Shown piece after piece: positions 1 through 8,129 of a stretch of 64,000 nucleotides of DNA. A model generated the notes under the pieces. The model saw only the letters and a program-made list of their open reading frames with translations, did not search any database and was not told where the DNA came from. This DNA is from Calditrichota bacterium (GTDB lineage Bacteria > Electryoneota > RPQS01): NCBI GenBank assembly GCA_020637445.1, contig JACJVZ010000001.1, positions 248,001-312,000 on the forward strand. Direction: 5' to 3'. How positions within the stretch are numbered: position 1 is the first letter of the stretch; each line of letters opens with the position of its first letter. The translations under genes and the position numbers were made by a program.

Positions 1-2934
1 GACATTGACCGGTGCTGCCCCTGGCACTTCATAAGTCGTCGGGTAGCCATCATTGACGCCAAAGTTCGAGTAGCAATTGCTGTCCCAATAGTGGCCGGAA
101 ACGTTGTCATATCCCGGAACAAGACAGTTGAGAGTGTTCCCTGTCACGTCGGCCTGCGTGATCGTGCCGCCGTCTTCATAGGAAAGCACACCGTACTCGT
201 AGTCGTTGATTGTGCAATTCGAAACTTCAATATCCAGGTTGTCGCCGCTGCAGTAGCCATAGACGCCGTAGCTGGAAGGAAGACCTGTACCAGTCATGGT
301 GACGCCTGAAATAGTAACGTCCTGATTTGCGTCCAGGTTGCGGATGCGGCCGTCACGCATGGCGTTCATGCCTTCAGCGTCATAAGGTGACGGTCTAACC
401 TCGCGAACGCTGCGGGATGAACCATAGTTCGTGACATCAACCGCACTGATGTAATCCGGTGTTCCCGAAGTGCTGACAATCGTGCCACCAGTCTGCGAAC
501 CGTTCATCTCCAGCCAATTGAATGTCACTTGATTATTGGTGCCGTCGCAATCGGTTACGATAATCGGGTTGGATCCATACAGCAGCAAGTAACCGCACGC
601 AACCCAATAGCCGCCTGTCCACGCGTTGCCAGTGACATCGCAATCGGTAATCGTACCACCGGAGCCCCACATCTGAATTCCATTCTGGGCCGTAACCCCG
701 GTCGGGCCGGCGCCCACCGTCGTAACTCTCAACAAATTCGCCGTCAAGTTGTCGTTTCCATTCAGCGCGATGCCGCCTTTCTGATAACCCGTAACGTTCA
801 CATCGGTAATATCAATCGCGAACGGACCGGCAGTGTTGTTGAAAGCATAGATGCCCAAGCCATGCTGATTGCCGCTGAAAGGCGTTTCAGTCACGTCGAT
901 TACATCTACGTTCGTCAACGAACCGCTGCTGTTCCAGAAGGCAATACCTTGGAAACGATTGTTGATGTTTCCCTTACCGTCACCGTCCAAGGTAAGATCA
1001 GAAACATCCGCCGTGCAGCCGTCCAAGAACAAAACGGGGAAGTTGTTTGCGCTCGTGGTGTAGAAGTCCGGCATCGCCGTGGTCGGCGCTTGAATGATCG
1101 TGCTTCCCACACCTGCACCAAGAATCACGAGATCAGGCATTCCAACCGCATGAATCTGACCCGGGAACGTGCCCGCCGTGAAGTGAATTTCATTTTCAGT
1201 TGCCTCGGTCGCCCATGTTGACGCGGCAGCGGTGGCGGCCGCTTGACCTGTCATCGAGGGTTCAACGTAGAAGAAGGTGCCAGCACGGTCATATGCCCAG
1301 CCATTTGCACCAAGCAGATTTGCCGCGCCGACTGCATTGAGCTGACTTGTTACGTATGCTTCGAGGTAAGGATACGAAGCGTCACCAACTATATACGGGA
1401 ACTGTCCCAAAGGAACAGTCAAGTTCGTGATAGGGGGACGAACGGACGCATACTCGTCGCGTTCCGTGTAAATGGGGCGAGGTTCGCTGATGTTAAGTGT
1501 GCCCGAAAAAGCCACGTTGTCTGAACCGCCCGTGTAGTAGCGGCCGTAAGTGTAGACAGCAACGCCACCCCAAGCGTTTCCGGACGTCGTGATATTGCTG
1601 AAAGTCACGTTGTCGCAGTCAGTCGTTGCAAAACCGTTTCCGTGCGTAGTTCCGGTGACGGTGCAATTCTGAATGTCGCCGAAGCTTACACCATTCAGGT
1701 CAATTCCCGTACGGTAACTATCGTAGACCGTCACGTCGTGAATGCTAATGCTCTGGTTTTCACCCGTAGCTTTTATTCCATAACCGGTAGAATTTGTAGG
1801 ACCTGCAAGAGAGAAGTCCTCAAGCAGGACCGTAACATCACCATCAACCGTTAGACCGTACGTCACTGCGCCAGTAGCATCAATAATCGTTGAGCCTTGT
1901 CCGTCGCCGCGAAGAGTAAGGTCGATTGAAATGACGGGAGCTTCAGAATAGGTTCCCGCGTCGCATTCAATCACGTCGCCGGGGTTTGCGGCATTGATAG
2001 CGGATTGAATCGTAAAGTAGTCAAGAGACTGCGTGATATTGTGTACGCGATAGCCAGGTCCAAACGTCGTAACATCGCCTACACGATAGAAGCTCGTCTC
2101 AAGTTGATTCACGTATACATTTGCGCCTGCGTTGGCCGAGCCTACGCCAAGTTGAACAGAAGTAATAATTCCATTGGCCATAAGGTCATAGAGATCTCCG
2201 TATGTCGGGTATGTGGCATTCCCCCCGTAATAGTCCGTGGACGTCTCCATCGAGGCCAAAGTGTATTGCGGTTGGCCGAAATATCCGCGAACACGATCGA
2301 ATACCCACCAAGTACCAGAGGTTCTTGAGACCTGCTCATGCCACCATGTTCCATTCGATGGATGCGCGCCGAGATTGTTGGGCTCATAGATAAGTAGTTT
2401 GTCCCAAACGTTTTCTCCAGTGCGAGATGATACAGAGGTTAGACCAAATTCCGAAGTCTTAAAACCAATTTTGAATGCTGCCGAGAAATTGGCGCCGCCG
2501 TTGCCCATCCAATAGTAGTCCACGAAAAATCCCGGATCATCGAGAATTGATCCCGGCCCAAAGCCAGAAAGATCATCTTTGCGATGGCTAATCTGTGATT
2601 TTCCACTCGCGCCACCAACTGCGTCTATCCAAAGATTCACCGCGCCGGGATGCGTCCCTCCTGGAAAGCCTGCGGGAGCGGGCCCATAGAGCAACTGTGA
2701 CAGAATATCTGAATCGTGGGCTGCATTTCCGCTGCCATTCTCAGGCACATCGGTAAGTGTGGGACTGACGAGGTTCGTGCCAGCCGCCTGAGTGCCGCTT
2801 CCGTCCGCTCGTGTATCGTCAGAGTACCATCCATTGTCGCCCAGCGACGCAGAATTTACTTCCGCGGCCCATGAGCTGTTGGCAAGCACGAGTATTGCCA
2901 ACAAAATTGCAAAAAGCATCTCTGCCTTTTTCAT
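1..2934 (-). CDS. secreted right-handed parallel beta-helix protein, C-terminus beyond the window
   Basis: Reading the minus strand from the ATG at 2934 gives 978 open codons that run off the left edge, so the protein is incomplete. It starts with a Sec signal peptide (MKKAEMLFAILLAILVLANSS, cut near residue 23). Residues about 30-300 look like a lectin- or hydrolase-like beta domain rich in Gly, Trp and Tyr. From about residue 310 a 'YFTIQSAINAANPGDVIECDAGTY' type entry (split here: FTIQSAINAANPGDVI, then CDAGTY) opens a pectate-lyase-like parallel beta-helix. It has repeated short strands such as VTGNAWTGG and DVTGYQKGGIALNGND-like rungs, and a second helix entry follows near residue 540. 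A GGGGAAGAG Shine-Dalgarno lies just before the start. The cohesin-like gene ends 48 bp upstream on the same strand, so the two are probably one operon. Binding to polysaccharide or to the cell surface is likely; no catalytic site can be named. Confidence 0.85.
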   Translation of the reverse strand, partial: MKKAEMLFAILLAILVLANSSWAAEVNSASLGDNGWYSDDTRADGSGTQAAGTNLVSPTLTDVPENGSGNAAHDSDILSQLLYGPAPAGFPGGTHPGAVNLWIDAVGGASGKSQISHRKDDLSGFGPGSILDDPGFFVDYYWMGNGGANFSAAFKIGFKTSEFGLTSVSSRTGENVWDKLLIYEPNNLGAHPSNGTWWHEQVSRTSGTWWVFDRVRGYFGQPQYTLASMETSTDYYGGNATYPTYGDLYDLMANGIITSVQLGVGSANAGANVYVNQLETSFYRVGDVTTFGPGYRVHNITQSLDYFTIQSAINAANPGDVIECDAGTYSEAPVISIDLTLRGDGQGSTIIDATGAVTYGLTVDGDVTVLLEDFSLAGPTNSTGYGIKATGENQSISIHDVTVYDSYRTGIDLNGVSFGDIQNCTVTGTTHGNGFATTDCDNVTFSNITTSGNAWGGVAVYTYGRYYTGGSDNVAFSGTLNISEPRPIYTERDEYASVRPPITNLTVPLGQFPYIVGDASYPYLEAYVTSQLNAVGAANLLGANGWAYDRAGTFFYVEPSMTGQAAATAAASTWATEATENEIHFTAGTFPGQIHAVGMPDLVILGAGVGSTIIQAPTTAMPDFYTTSANNFPVLFLDGCTADVSDLTLDGDGKGNINNRFQGIAFWNSSGSLTNVDVIDVTETPFSGNQHGLGIYAFNNTAGPFAIDITDVNVTGYQKGGIALNGNDNLTANLLRVTTVGAGPTGVTAQNGIQMWGSGGTITDCDVTGNAWTGGYWVACGYLLLYGSNPIIVTDCDGTNNQVTFNWLEMNGSQTGGTIVSTSGTPDYISAVDVTNYGSSRSVREVRPSPYDAEGMNAMRDGRIRNLDANQDVTISGVTMTGTGLPSSYGVYGYCSGDNLDIEVSNCTINDYEYGVLSYEDGGTITQADVTGNTLNCLVPGYDNVSGHYWDSNCYSNFGVNDGYPTTYEVPGAAPVNV

Positions 2935-2982
2935 TTTCTCTTCCCCTGTCAATTAGTTGATGAGTTTCCGAATATATCCAAT

Positions 2983-3792
2983 CTAAGGTTCACATTTTAG
3001 TGTAATGACATGATAGTTTCCGATATTCACGACTCCTGTGTCGCCGGGATCAAACGTGTAGACTACGAAATCGTGATAGAAAAACGTGTCTTGCGTCGTG
3101 CCAACCGGAATGTAGTTGCCCTCGTCGTTGATCACGTCTTCCAATTCGATTTGATACCACGGATTCGAAATCGGGTCATTGTCTTCATCGAGCGTGACGG
3201 AACGCCAGCTCAGACAAACGGAGTCTGCCATAATCGGGAAAATCGTCACACTGTCCGGTGCCAGCGGTTTGGTTCCTTCAAGCGTAATCGCGGTCGTGTC
3301 ACCGTTCATGTTAATGGGATCAGGCATTTCACCAGTGCCGCTGAAGCCTTGTCCGTCAAGAAAACCCACAATTGTACTTTGGTCGCCGAGCAAGTTTATG
3401 GGCTCAAACGTTAACGATGCAATCACCGCGGTTCCCGTGAAGTTGGGATGAAAGAACCCGTCGACTGAAATTGTGTCGCCGTCCACGAGATGCGGAAGGA
3501 TGTGCAGATTCGGATTCGGCCCGGGGGTCACAGACACTAAAGTGAAGTTCGCCGAGTCAAACACAAACCTCAGATCAAAAACACGCACGTTTGTTCCCGT
3601 CATCTGTACATTCACCGTGTACCCTTCGCACGTATAGGCGAAGATAGTACTCGGCGACAGGTGAATAAAAGCGGCCGTGTCATCCAGCGTACCGCGCTGC
3701 GCAAATAACTTCACACCAAAAAGCAAAAGGACTGCGAAAGCCACGATAGCTGTACGCAGTCCTTTTGACCCAAATTTCGAGGGCAAATTCAT
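2983..3792 (-). CDS. secreted cohesin-domain-like protein
   Basis: A 269-residue protein with a signal peptide (basic N-terminus, then AIVAFAVLLLFGVKLFAQ). Residues about 35-155 resemble a cohesin or cohesin-like beta sandwich: the pattern VFDLRFVFDSANFTLVSVTPG and later DGDTISVDGFF and AVIASLTFEP is typical of that fold. A fibronectin-III-like segment follows (about 175-269). The ATG at 3792 is preferred over the one at 3846, because GAGGAAG sits six bases before it, while nothing like a Shine-Dalgarno precedes the upstream ATG. Cohesin-like domains bind dockerin partners or act as surface modules; no dockerin is visible in this window. It probably lies first in an operon with the beta-helix gene downstream. 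Confidence 0.75.
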   Translation of the reverse strand: MNLPSKFGSKGLRTAIVAFAVLLLFGVKLFAQRGTLDDTAAFIHLSPSTIFAYTCEGYTVNVQMTGTNVRVFDLRFVFDSANFTLVSVTPGPNPNLHILPHLVDGDTISVDGFFHPNFTGTAVIASLTFEPINLLGDQSTIVGFLDGQGFSGTGEMPDPINMNGDTTAITLEGTKPLAPDSVTIFPIMADSVCLSWRSVTLDEDNDPISNPWYQIELEDVINDEGNYIPVGTTQDTFFYHDFVVYTFDPGDTGVVNIGNYHVITLKCEP

Positions 3793-3946
3793 ACCAGACT
3801 TCCTCACTCTATGACTCCCCAGAATGCCTTGCGTTATTCTATTCATTATTCATCAGGCATCAGACACCTAATAACATAACTAACGTCAAATGTACGCAGA
3901 CAGTTCCGATCTTACAAGACTCTTTTACAAGTTGTAACAAACTCTC

Positions 3947-3975
3947 ATAATACACTATGTGTTTATTCACAACAA
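3947..3975 (-). promoter_or_regulatory. candidate promoter for the cohesin-like gene
   Basis: On the minus strand TTGTTG (3975-3970) and TATTAT (3952-3947) are 17 bp apart. A perfect palindrome TTACAA-G-TTGTAA lies at 3925-3937, just past the predicted start of transcription. The predicted leader is about 150 nt. Confidence 0.4.
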
Positions 3976-4086
3976 GTTAGAAACATCCTGAAATTTTGGA
4001 TTAAGGAGTTTTTATTATTACTCCTCTCCCTTCATACGATTCACCAAGTTTCACTTGGGTCATTGTTGTTTATGGGACACCAATGA

Positions 4087-4338
4087 CTATTTCCCATTTC
4101 GAATCGCAGCAACATCGATATCGAGTTTTGTGGTCTGAAGCTGCAAAGTACGACGACTGACACAAAGCGCACGCGATGCTTCAGTAACATTCCCATCAAG
4201 CTCTGTCAGAACGCAAGTCAGATATGCGCGCAAGAATTCAGACGTTGCTTCGCGGTAGTCAAGCGGAAACGTCGTCTGACTTATTCGGATCGCGCATTTC
4301 TGTTTCTTCTTCCTGCCGTTATGTTTCGAATTCGCCAA
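4087..4338 (-). CDS. small Fis-type helix-turn-helix DNA-binding protein
   Basis: An 83-residue protein with a Lys/Arg-rich start (GRKKKQK) and a C-terminal Fis/HTH_8 helix-turn-helix at about 36-75 (LTELDGNVTEASRALCVSRR). The same motif closes NtrC-type regulators, for example the response regulator at 49.9-51.3 kb in this window (NGNITRVAQRAGVDRKTVYR). Here it stands alone, without receiver or AAA+ domains, so it is an orphan DNA-binding domain. The next gene upstream on the same strand, 92 bp away, is another small DNA-binding protein, and the two may be co-transcribed. Targets are unknown. Just past the stop there are two inverted repeats (GTCATTG at 4060-4066 with CAATGAC at 4081-4087; CCAAGT-TTC-ACTTGG at 4045-4059), without a clear T-tract. 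Confidence 0.7.
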   Translation of the reverse strand: MANSKHNGRKKKQKCAIRISQTTFPLDYREATSEFLRAYLTCVLTELDGNVTEASRALCVSRRTLQLQTTKLDIDVAAIRNGK

Positions 4339-4430
4339 AGTACCTCCCCAGGCAAAAAAGGCGTGAGAGAAATTTCACACCTAAGACTATTTCGATTCAA
4401 TATTCGCAGAATCTGAGTTCTGCGTTTGTG

Positions 4431-4673
4431 TCATAATTTCGTTTTCGTTCCTTTAGGCCTTCCCGTACGCTTTGGAATCAGAATCTTCTGCAGACTCTCG
4501 CATGAGAACCTGCGGTCCCCCCGTGCATTAATACGAATACACTCGAGGATACCGATTCGGCACCATCTTCTGATTGTATTCTTGGACACGCCGAGCATTT
4601 CGGCGGCTTGTTGGATGTTTAACAGAGGAGAGTTGATATCTTCTGAATCCGGCTCAATCACAGGCAATTTCAT
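4431..4673 (-). CDS. MerR/excisionase-type HTH protein with AT-hook-like tail (copy A)
   Basis: An 80-residue protein counted from the ATG at 4673. The reading frame extends upstream to a TTG at 4733, but the only ATG before the domain is used here, and the start is uncertain. Residues about 18-55 form an HTH_17/BldC-like winged HTH (LNIQQAAEMLGVSKNTIRRW) followed by a wing-like CIRINARGDRRF. The C-terminus, IPKRTGRPKGTK, has the G-R-P core flanked by basic residues seen in AT-hooks. A second gene at 24.1 kb has the same layout: RRW, then C-[IV]-RIN-[AE]-RGDRRF, then PKR-x-GRPK. The two form a small family with scattered copies. A 10-8-10 inverted repeat upstream (4748-4775) is a likely autoregulatory site. 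Confidence 0.72.
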   Translation of the reverse strand: MKLPVIEPDSEDINSPLLNIQQAAEMLGVSKNTIRRWCRIGILECIRINARGDRRFSCESLQKILIPKRTGRPKGTKTKL

Positions 4674-4747
4674 CGATGATCCGGTGTTTTCGCAAGATTC
4701 AAAGAATCTAATCTGAACTTCGCACTCCTGCAAGAAAGACCATACAA

Positions 4748-4775
4748 CTTACGAAATTTCTTGAGATTTCGTAAG
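4748..4775. promoter_or_regulatory. 10-8-10 inverted repeat, candidate operator
   Basis: CTTACGAAAT (4748-4757) and ATTTCGTAAG (4766-4775) are perfect reverse complements around an 8-bp centre. The repeat lies 75-102 bp before the HTH/AT-hook start at 4673, downstream of the weak promoter at 4805-4832. Half-site-like pieces (CTACGAATTT, GAAATCTTAC) follow at 4776-4796. A role in autoregulation is inferred. Confidence 0.45.
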
Positions 4776-4981
4776 CTACGAATTTTTGAAATCTTACAAA
4801 ACTCGATAAAAAGTATGGATAAGTTAGGTCAAGTCATCAAGGAGGCCTAACCAAAAGAACATGCAGTGCATATGCCTGAGTCCGTATGTGCAAAAAAATA
4901 CACACAAAACATCAAACTTCTTAAGTCAGCTCTACAAGACATTTCTTGAATTTGATAGAGAACAACTACGTCCTGCCGGGC

Positions 4982-5009
4982 AAAAAAACGGCTCACAAGA
5001 GTGAGCCGT
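4982..5009 (-). terminator. rho-independent terminator
   Basis: On the minus strand ACGGCTCAC-TCTT-GTGAGCCGT forms a perfect 9-bp hairpin followed by a run of seven T. It begins 21 bases past the stop of the propeller/sorting-domain gene. Confidence 0.9.
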
Positions 5010-5030
5010 CGAGAAAAGCAGAGTTGGCTG

Positions 5031-7982
5031 CTATTTCAGCAAAAGCAATTTTTGGGTCTTCGTTCCAAAGGACGTTTGAAGCCGCACAAAATACACACCC
5101 GTAGCAGTCGCCTGTCCGTGGTTGTTTCTGCCGTCCCATTGTACGGAATGTTCGCCGGGCTGCAAGGTAGATCCAAGGAGTTCCCTGACCAGACGGCCAT
5201 TAACGTCGTAAACGTTCGCTTGCACGTCAGAAATGCCGGGAAGTGTGAACGAAAGTGAGGTAGACGGGTTGAAGGGATTCGGATATGCAGGCCGCATGGC
5301 GAAAGTCGTCGGAACCGGAACGGGTTCCGCCGTAGAAATTATGATCTCTCCGCCGGAAACGCAATCTACCCAACCTTCACGGTTGCCCATCAAGATTTCA
5401 AACGCATTGCTGCCGTCGATATCCGGCAGAATTCCGACTGCGTCCACAGGGCTTGTCACGCCCTGACCAAACGTATCGAAGTAGTGGTCACCGTCCCAAC
5501 CACTCATCACAATCAACTTATTGCTCAAACTTCCGCAGACGATGTCCGCAATGTGGTCACCCGTCACGTCAGGAACGGTTGTCATTGCCAGAACATTGCG
5601 CGGATCATCCGGATCGGCGATCTGATTCCAGATTTCAAAACCTTGTGCGCCGTCATAACAAATCACCCGTCCAGAAGTCGTACCGACGACAACTTCGGAA
5701 ACATCGTCGCCGGAGATGTCGGGGATGATGGTCAATTCATAGACGAAAGAAGAGCCGATCTCCTGAAGCCAAAGCTGCTGTCCGGTTCCTCCGTCGATGA
5801 CGTACACGCCAAGATAAGCGCTTGCCACGGCGACGTCTTCCGTGTTGTTGGTTTGCGGATTCGCGTTGCCCATTCTTTCCAAATCAAAGACAGGCGAACT
5901 GCCGCCGATATTGGTTTGCCAACGCTGGCCTCCTGTAGCACCGTCGATCCCTACGACCCAAGTTGTGGTTCCGCCCACGACGTCGTCAACTCCATCTCCA
6001 GAGACGTCCGAAATCGGCGTGAGCGAATAGAAAGATGTATAAGCCGGTCCTTCCCAAAGCAGCTCTCCGTTGTCTCCGCTGAGAGCAAACACACGTCTTG
6101 ATCCATTGCTGCCGTCTCCGCTGCCGCATGCCAATACGTCGGTAATGAAATCGCCGTTGATGTCAACAAATCCTTCCACGTCGTTCACCCAGCCGCCGTC
6201 ACCCCACCAATCGGTGTCAAACATCCAGAGTTCTTCGCCTGTGGCTCCGGACAACGCGTATACCGATTGACTATTTCCGGTCGTGCCAATCAGCACGTCC
6301 TGTACGCCGTCACCGGTGATATCGTCAATGGTTGCGAGCGCGCGGTCATAAAACACCATTCCACTGTGCGAGGGGACGACACGGGAATTGTATGTCCAAA
6401 GTGTATCAGCCGTTCCGCTGGAAGCTCCATTTAGACAAACCGTCAAACCGCTTTCAGTCGTTGCTACGACGTCGTGTATTCCATCTCCGTTTGCATCATT
6501 GACGGCCGTTATACCGTTGATTCCGACGTCAAAATTATCCGACGGATCATGATAGGTCCAAACGGTCGTTCCCTCCTCAAAGTCCGCAACGAACGCCCGT
6601 CCCGTCAAGACGACGTTTACTTGCGGCTGATCGGGATCATTTGAGAGAATCGACAGAACGCCTCCGTAGTTTCCAGCGACGTCCGGCTCAAACCAAAGAC
6701 GTACGGTTGCAAACTCACTGGCCGGAATGGTCACCGGAAGAGTTATGGGATCAATTCTAAAATCGATGCCGGACGTAATCTCAATTGAAGAGATAGTAAG
6801 TTCACCGTGGCCGAAATTAGAAATTTCGAGATTGCTCGTGGTAGACGTCGTCGGATTGGGAACCCAAATGTCTCCGAAGTCGACCGATACCGGATTCAAT
6901 GAGATTTGACCTTCGTCGGGAAACGCTTCGCCGGTAACGCGGATCATGAGAAGTCCTTCGTCGGGATCGTTGCTCTCGACAACCAAAGTGTCTACCTTGT
7001 CGCCCGAAATCTGCGGACCGAACTGAACAACAATAGTGAAGTCGGTTTCGCCCGCGACTTCAAAAGGAAAACTTGGCGGAGATGTCACAAAAAAGTCCGT
7101 TCCGTCGCGGAAATAAATGCTGTCGAGACTCAGGATTGCGTTGCCGGCGTTCAAACCCGCAAGCTCCCAAGTCAGCGGATGACCGATCACGCATTCGCCG
7201 AAACTGTACGGTGTCGTGTCCAGCACAATGTCCGGCTGGACAGCGTTAGACACGTCGTATTGCAGAACGCGGTTGCTGTTTGAATTTTGCGCATAAGCCA
7301 CTAACCACAAGTATCCGTCGACCAGCGCAACGCCGCGCAAACGCCGGTCTGGAAGAGAAACATGTTCGGGAAGTTCGAATTGCCATTGCACCGCGCCGGT
7401 TGCTGCATTTACCCAGTAAACGAAGTCGCCGTCGGTATTCACTGAAGTCGCCCAGATCATCCCGTTGTTGTAAGCCACTCCGCGAATTTGATTTCCCGGA
7501 GCATTGACGCTGTCCAACAGAGCTCCATCAGACTGCGCTATGCGTAAGAATTTGTTAGTCGGAAAATTTCTTCCTACCCAAAAATCCGTTCCGTCGACGG
7601 ACAATCCTCCGGCATTGCTTTGCGCGGGGTCGGGAATTGAATCAAGCAATGCTCCGCTCAGGGGGTCAATCTTGTAAATCTGACGGCGTGCCGACGCACC
7701 GGAAATTGTCCACAAATAATCGCCGTCATAGGCCAAGCCGTCCGATCCGTTCACGGGAGAAAACACGGTATCCACGATACTCCCGTCAACCGGACTGAAC
7801 ATGATCAGACGATTCGAGTTGTTGTCTCCGGACCAAAAATATTCGCCGTCAAAGGTAAGTGATGTGGACGAGATCGATGGTGCGGGAATGTCGCGCACGA
7901 GCACTTGCGCGGATGTCGGTGCGCAGGTAAGTAAGGCAATGAACGCGAGAAGTGTGACTGCAAATAGTGATTTGGTATACAT
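5031..7982 (-). CDS. secreted multi-domain beta-propeller protein with type IX secretion sorting tail
   Basis: 983 residues from the ATG at 7982, which has GGGAGGA in front; the frame is open for 35 more codons, but those lack a good start site. A signal peptide (AVTLLAFIALLTCAPTSAQ) is followed by a beta-propeller with LAYDGDYLW, LSVDGTDFW and VALVDGYLW blades (about 30-250). Two ASH/choice-of-anchor-D Ig-like domains follow (about 255-470; LNPVSVDFGDIWV, VVLTGRAF). Then comes an FG-GAP/PQQ-like propeller (about 475-870) with Ca-type loops such as DANGDGIHDVVATT and DISGDDVSEVVVGTT. The last 90 residues are a sorting domain: AYPNPFNPSTSLSF ... YDVNGRLVREL ... ATGVYFVRL ... KLLLLK. The protein is expected to be moved to the surface or released by the type IX machinery, whose genes are not in this window. 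Confidence 0.9.
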   Translation of the reverse strand: MYTKSLFAVTLLAFIALLTCAPTSAQVLVRDIPAPSISSTSLTFDGEYFWSGDNNSNRLIMFSPVDGSIVDTVFSPVNGSDGLAYDGDYLWTISGASARRQIYKIDPLSGALLDSIPDPAQSNAGGLSVDGTDFWVGRNFPTNKFLRIAQSDGALLDSVNAPGNQIRGVAYNNGMIWATSVNTDGDFVYWVNAATGAVQWQFELPEHVSLPDRRLRGVALVDGYLWLVAYAQNSNSNRVLQYDVSNAVQPDIVLDTTPYSFGECVIGHPLTWELAGLNAGNAILSLDSIYFRDGTDFFVTSPPSFPFEVAGETDFTIVVQFGPQISGDKVDTLVVESNDPDEGLLMIRVTGEAFPDEGQISLNPVSVDFGDIWVPNPTTSTTSNLEISNFGHGELTISSIEITSGIDFRIDPITLPVTIPASEFATVRLWFEPDVAGNYGGVLSILSNDPDQPQVNVVLTGRAFVADFEEGTTVWTYHDPSDNFDVGINGITAVNDANGDGIHDVVATTESGLTVCLNGASSGTADTLWTYNSRVVPSHSGMVFYDRALATIDDITGDGVQDVLIGTTGNSQSVYALSGATGEELWMFDTDWWGDGGWVNDVEGFVDINGDFITDVLACGSGDGSNGSRRVFALSGDNGELLWEGPAYTSFYSLTPISDVSGDGVDDVVGGTTTWVVGIDGATGGQRWQTNIGGSSPVFDLERMGNANPQTNNTEDVAVASAYLGVYVIDGGTGQQLWLQEIGSSFVYELTIIPDISGDDVSEVVVGTTSGRVICYDGAQGFEIWNQIADPDDPRNVLAMTTVPDVTGDHIADIVCGSLSNKLIVMSGWDGDHYFDTFGQGVTSPVDAVGILPDIDGSNAFEILMGNREGWVDCVSGGEIIISTAEPVPVPTTFAMRPAYPNPFNPSTSLSFTLPGISDVQANVYDVNGRLVRELLGSTLQPGEHSVQWDGRNNHGQATATGVYFVRLQTSFGTKTQKLLLLK

Positions 7983-8070
7983 GGGTCCTCCCGACCCGTC
8001 GTGGGCAGGCACGAACGGGTCAACAATGGTGCAAAAAGCTAAGGATGCGGAATAGGTCGCCTGCCGAGAG

Positions 8071-8108
8071 CCGCAACGGGGACACACGCTTTGGCGTCCC
8101 CGTTGCGG
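8071..8108 (-). terminator. 13-bp perfect hairpin between two secreted-protein genes
   Basis: CCGCAACGGGGAC (8071-8083) and GTCCCCGTTGCGG (8096-8108) pair perfectly around a 12-nt loop, 22 bases past the stop of the large minus-strand gene. There is no T-tract on the minus strand (CTCTCGG follows). It may be an mRNA 3'-end stabiliser or an attenuating terminator rather than a classical one. Confidence 0.6.
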
Positions 8109-8129
8109 TTAGTTTATGGTGGGTTCGGA

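Larger units (their letters stand above)
4674..5030. other. intergenic region with operator-like repeat and terminator
   Basis: No convincing gene. It holds the 10-8-10 inverted repeat at 4748-4775 and a possible minus-strand promoter, TTGACC at 4832-4827 and TTTATC at 4810-4805, spacing 16. Also present are a short palindrome ATGCA-G-TGCAT at 4861-4871, an isolated AAGGAGG at 4839-4845 with no well placed start codon, and the terminator at 4982-5009. Confidence 0.5.

Noticed and set aside
4861..5004. A 47-codon open frame starting ATGCAGTGC near an AAGGAGG
   Set aside because: The Shine-Dalgarno is about 15 bases away, the frame runs through the terminator of the opposite gene, and the sequence shows no domain.
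7983..8087. N-terminal extension of the propeller protein with CPRC
   Set aside because: The CPRC looks like a zinc motif but comes before the signal peptide. The ATG at 7982 has GGGAGGA and begins the signal peptide.
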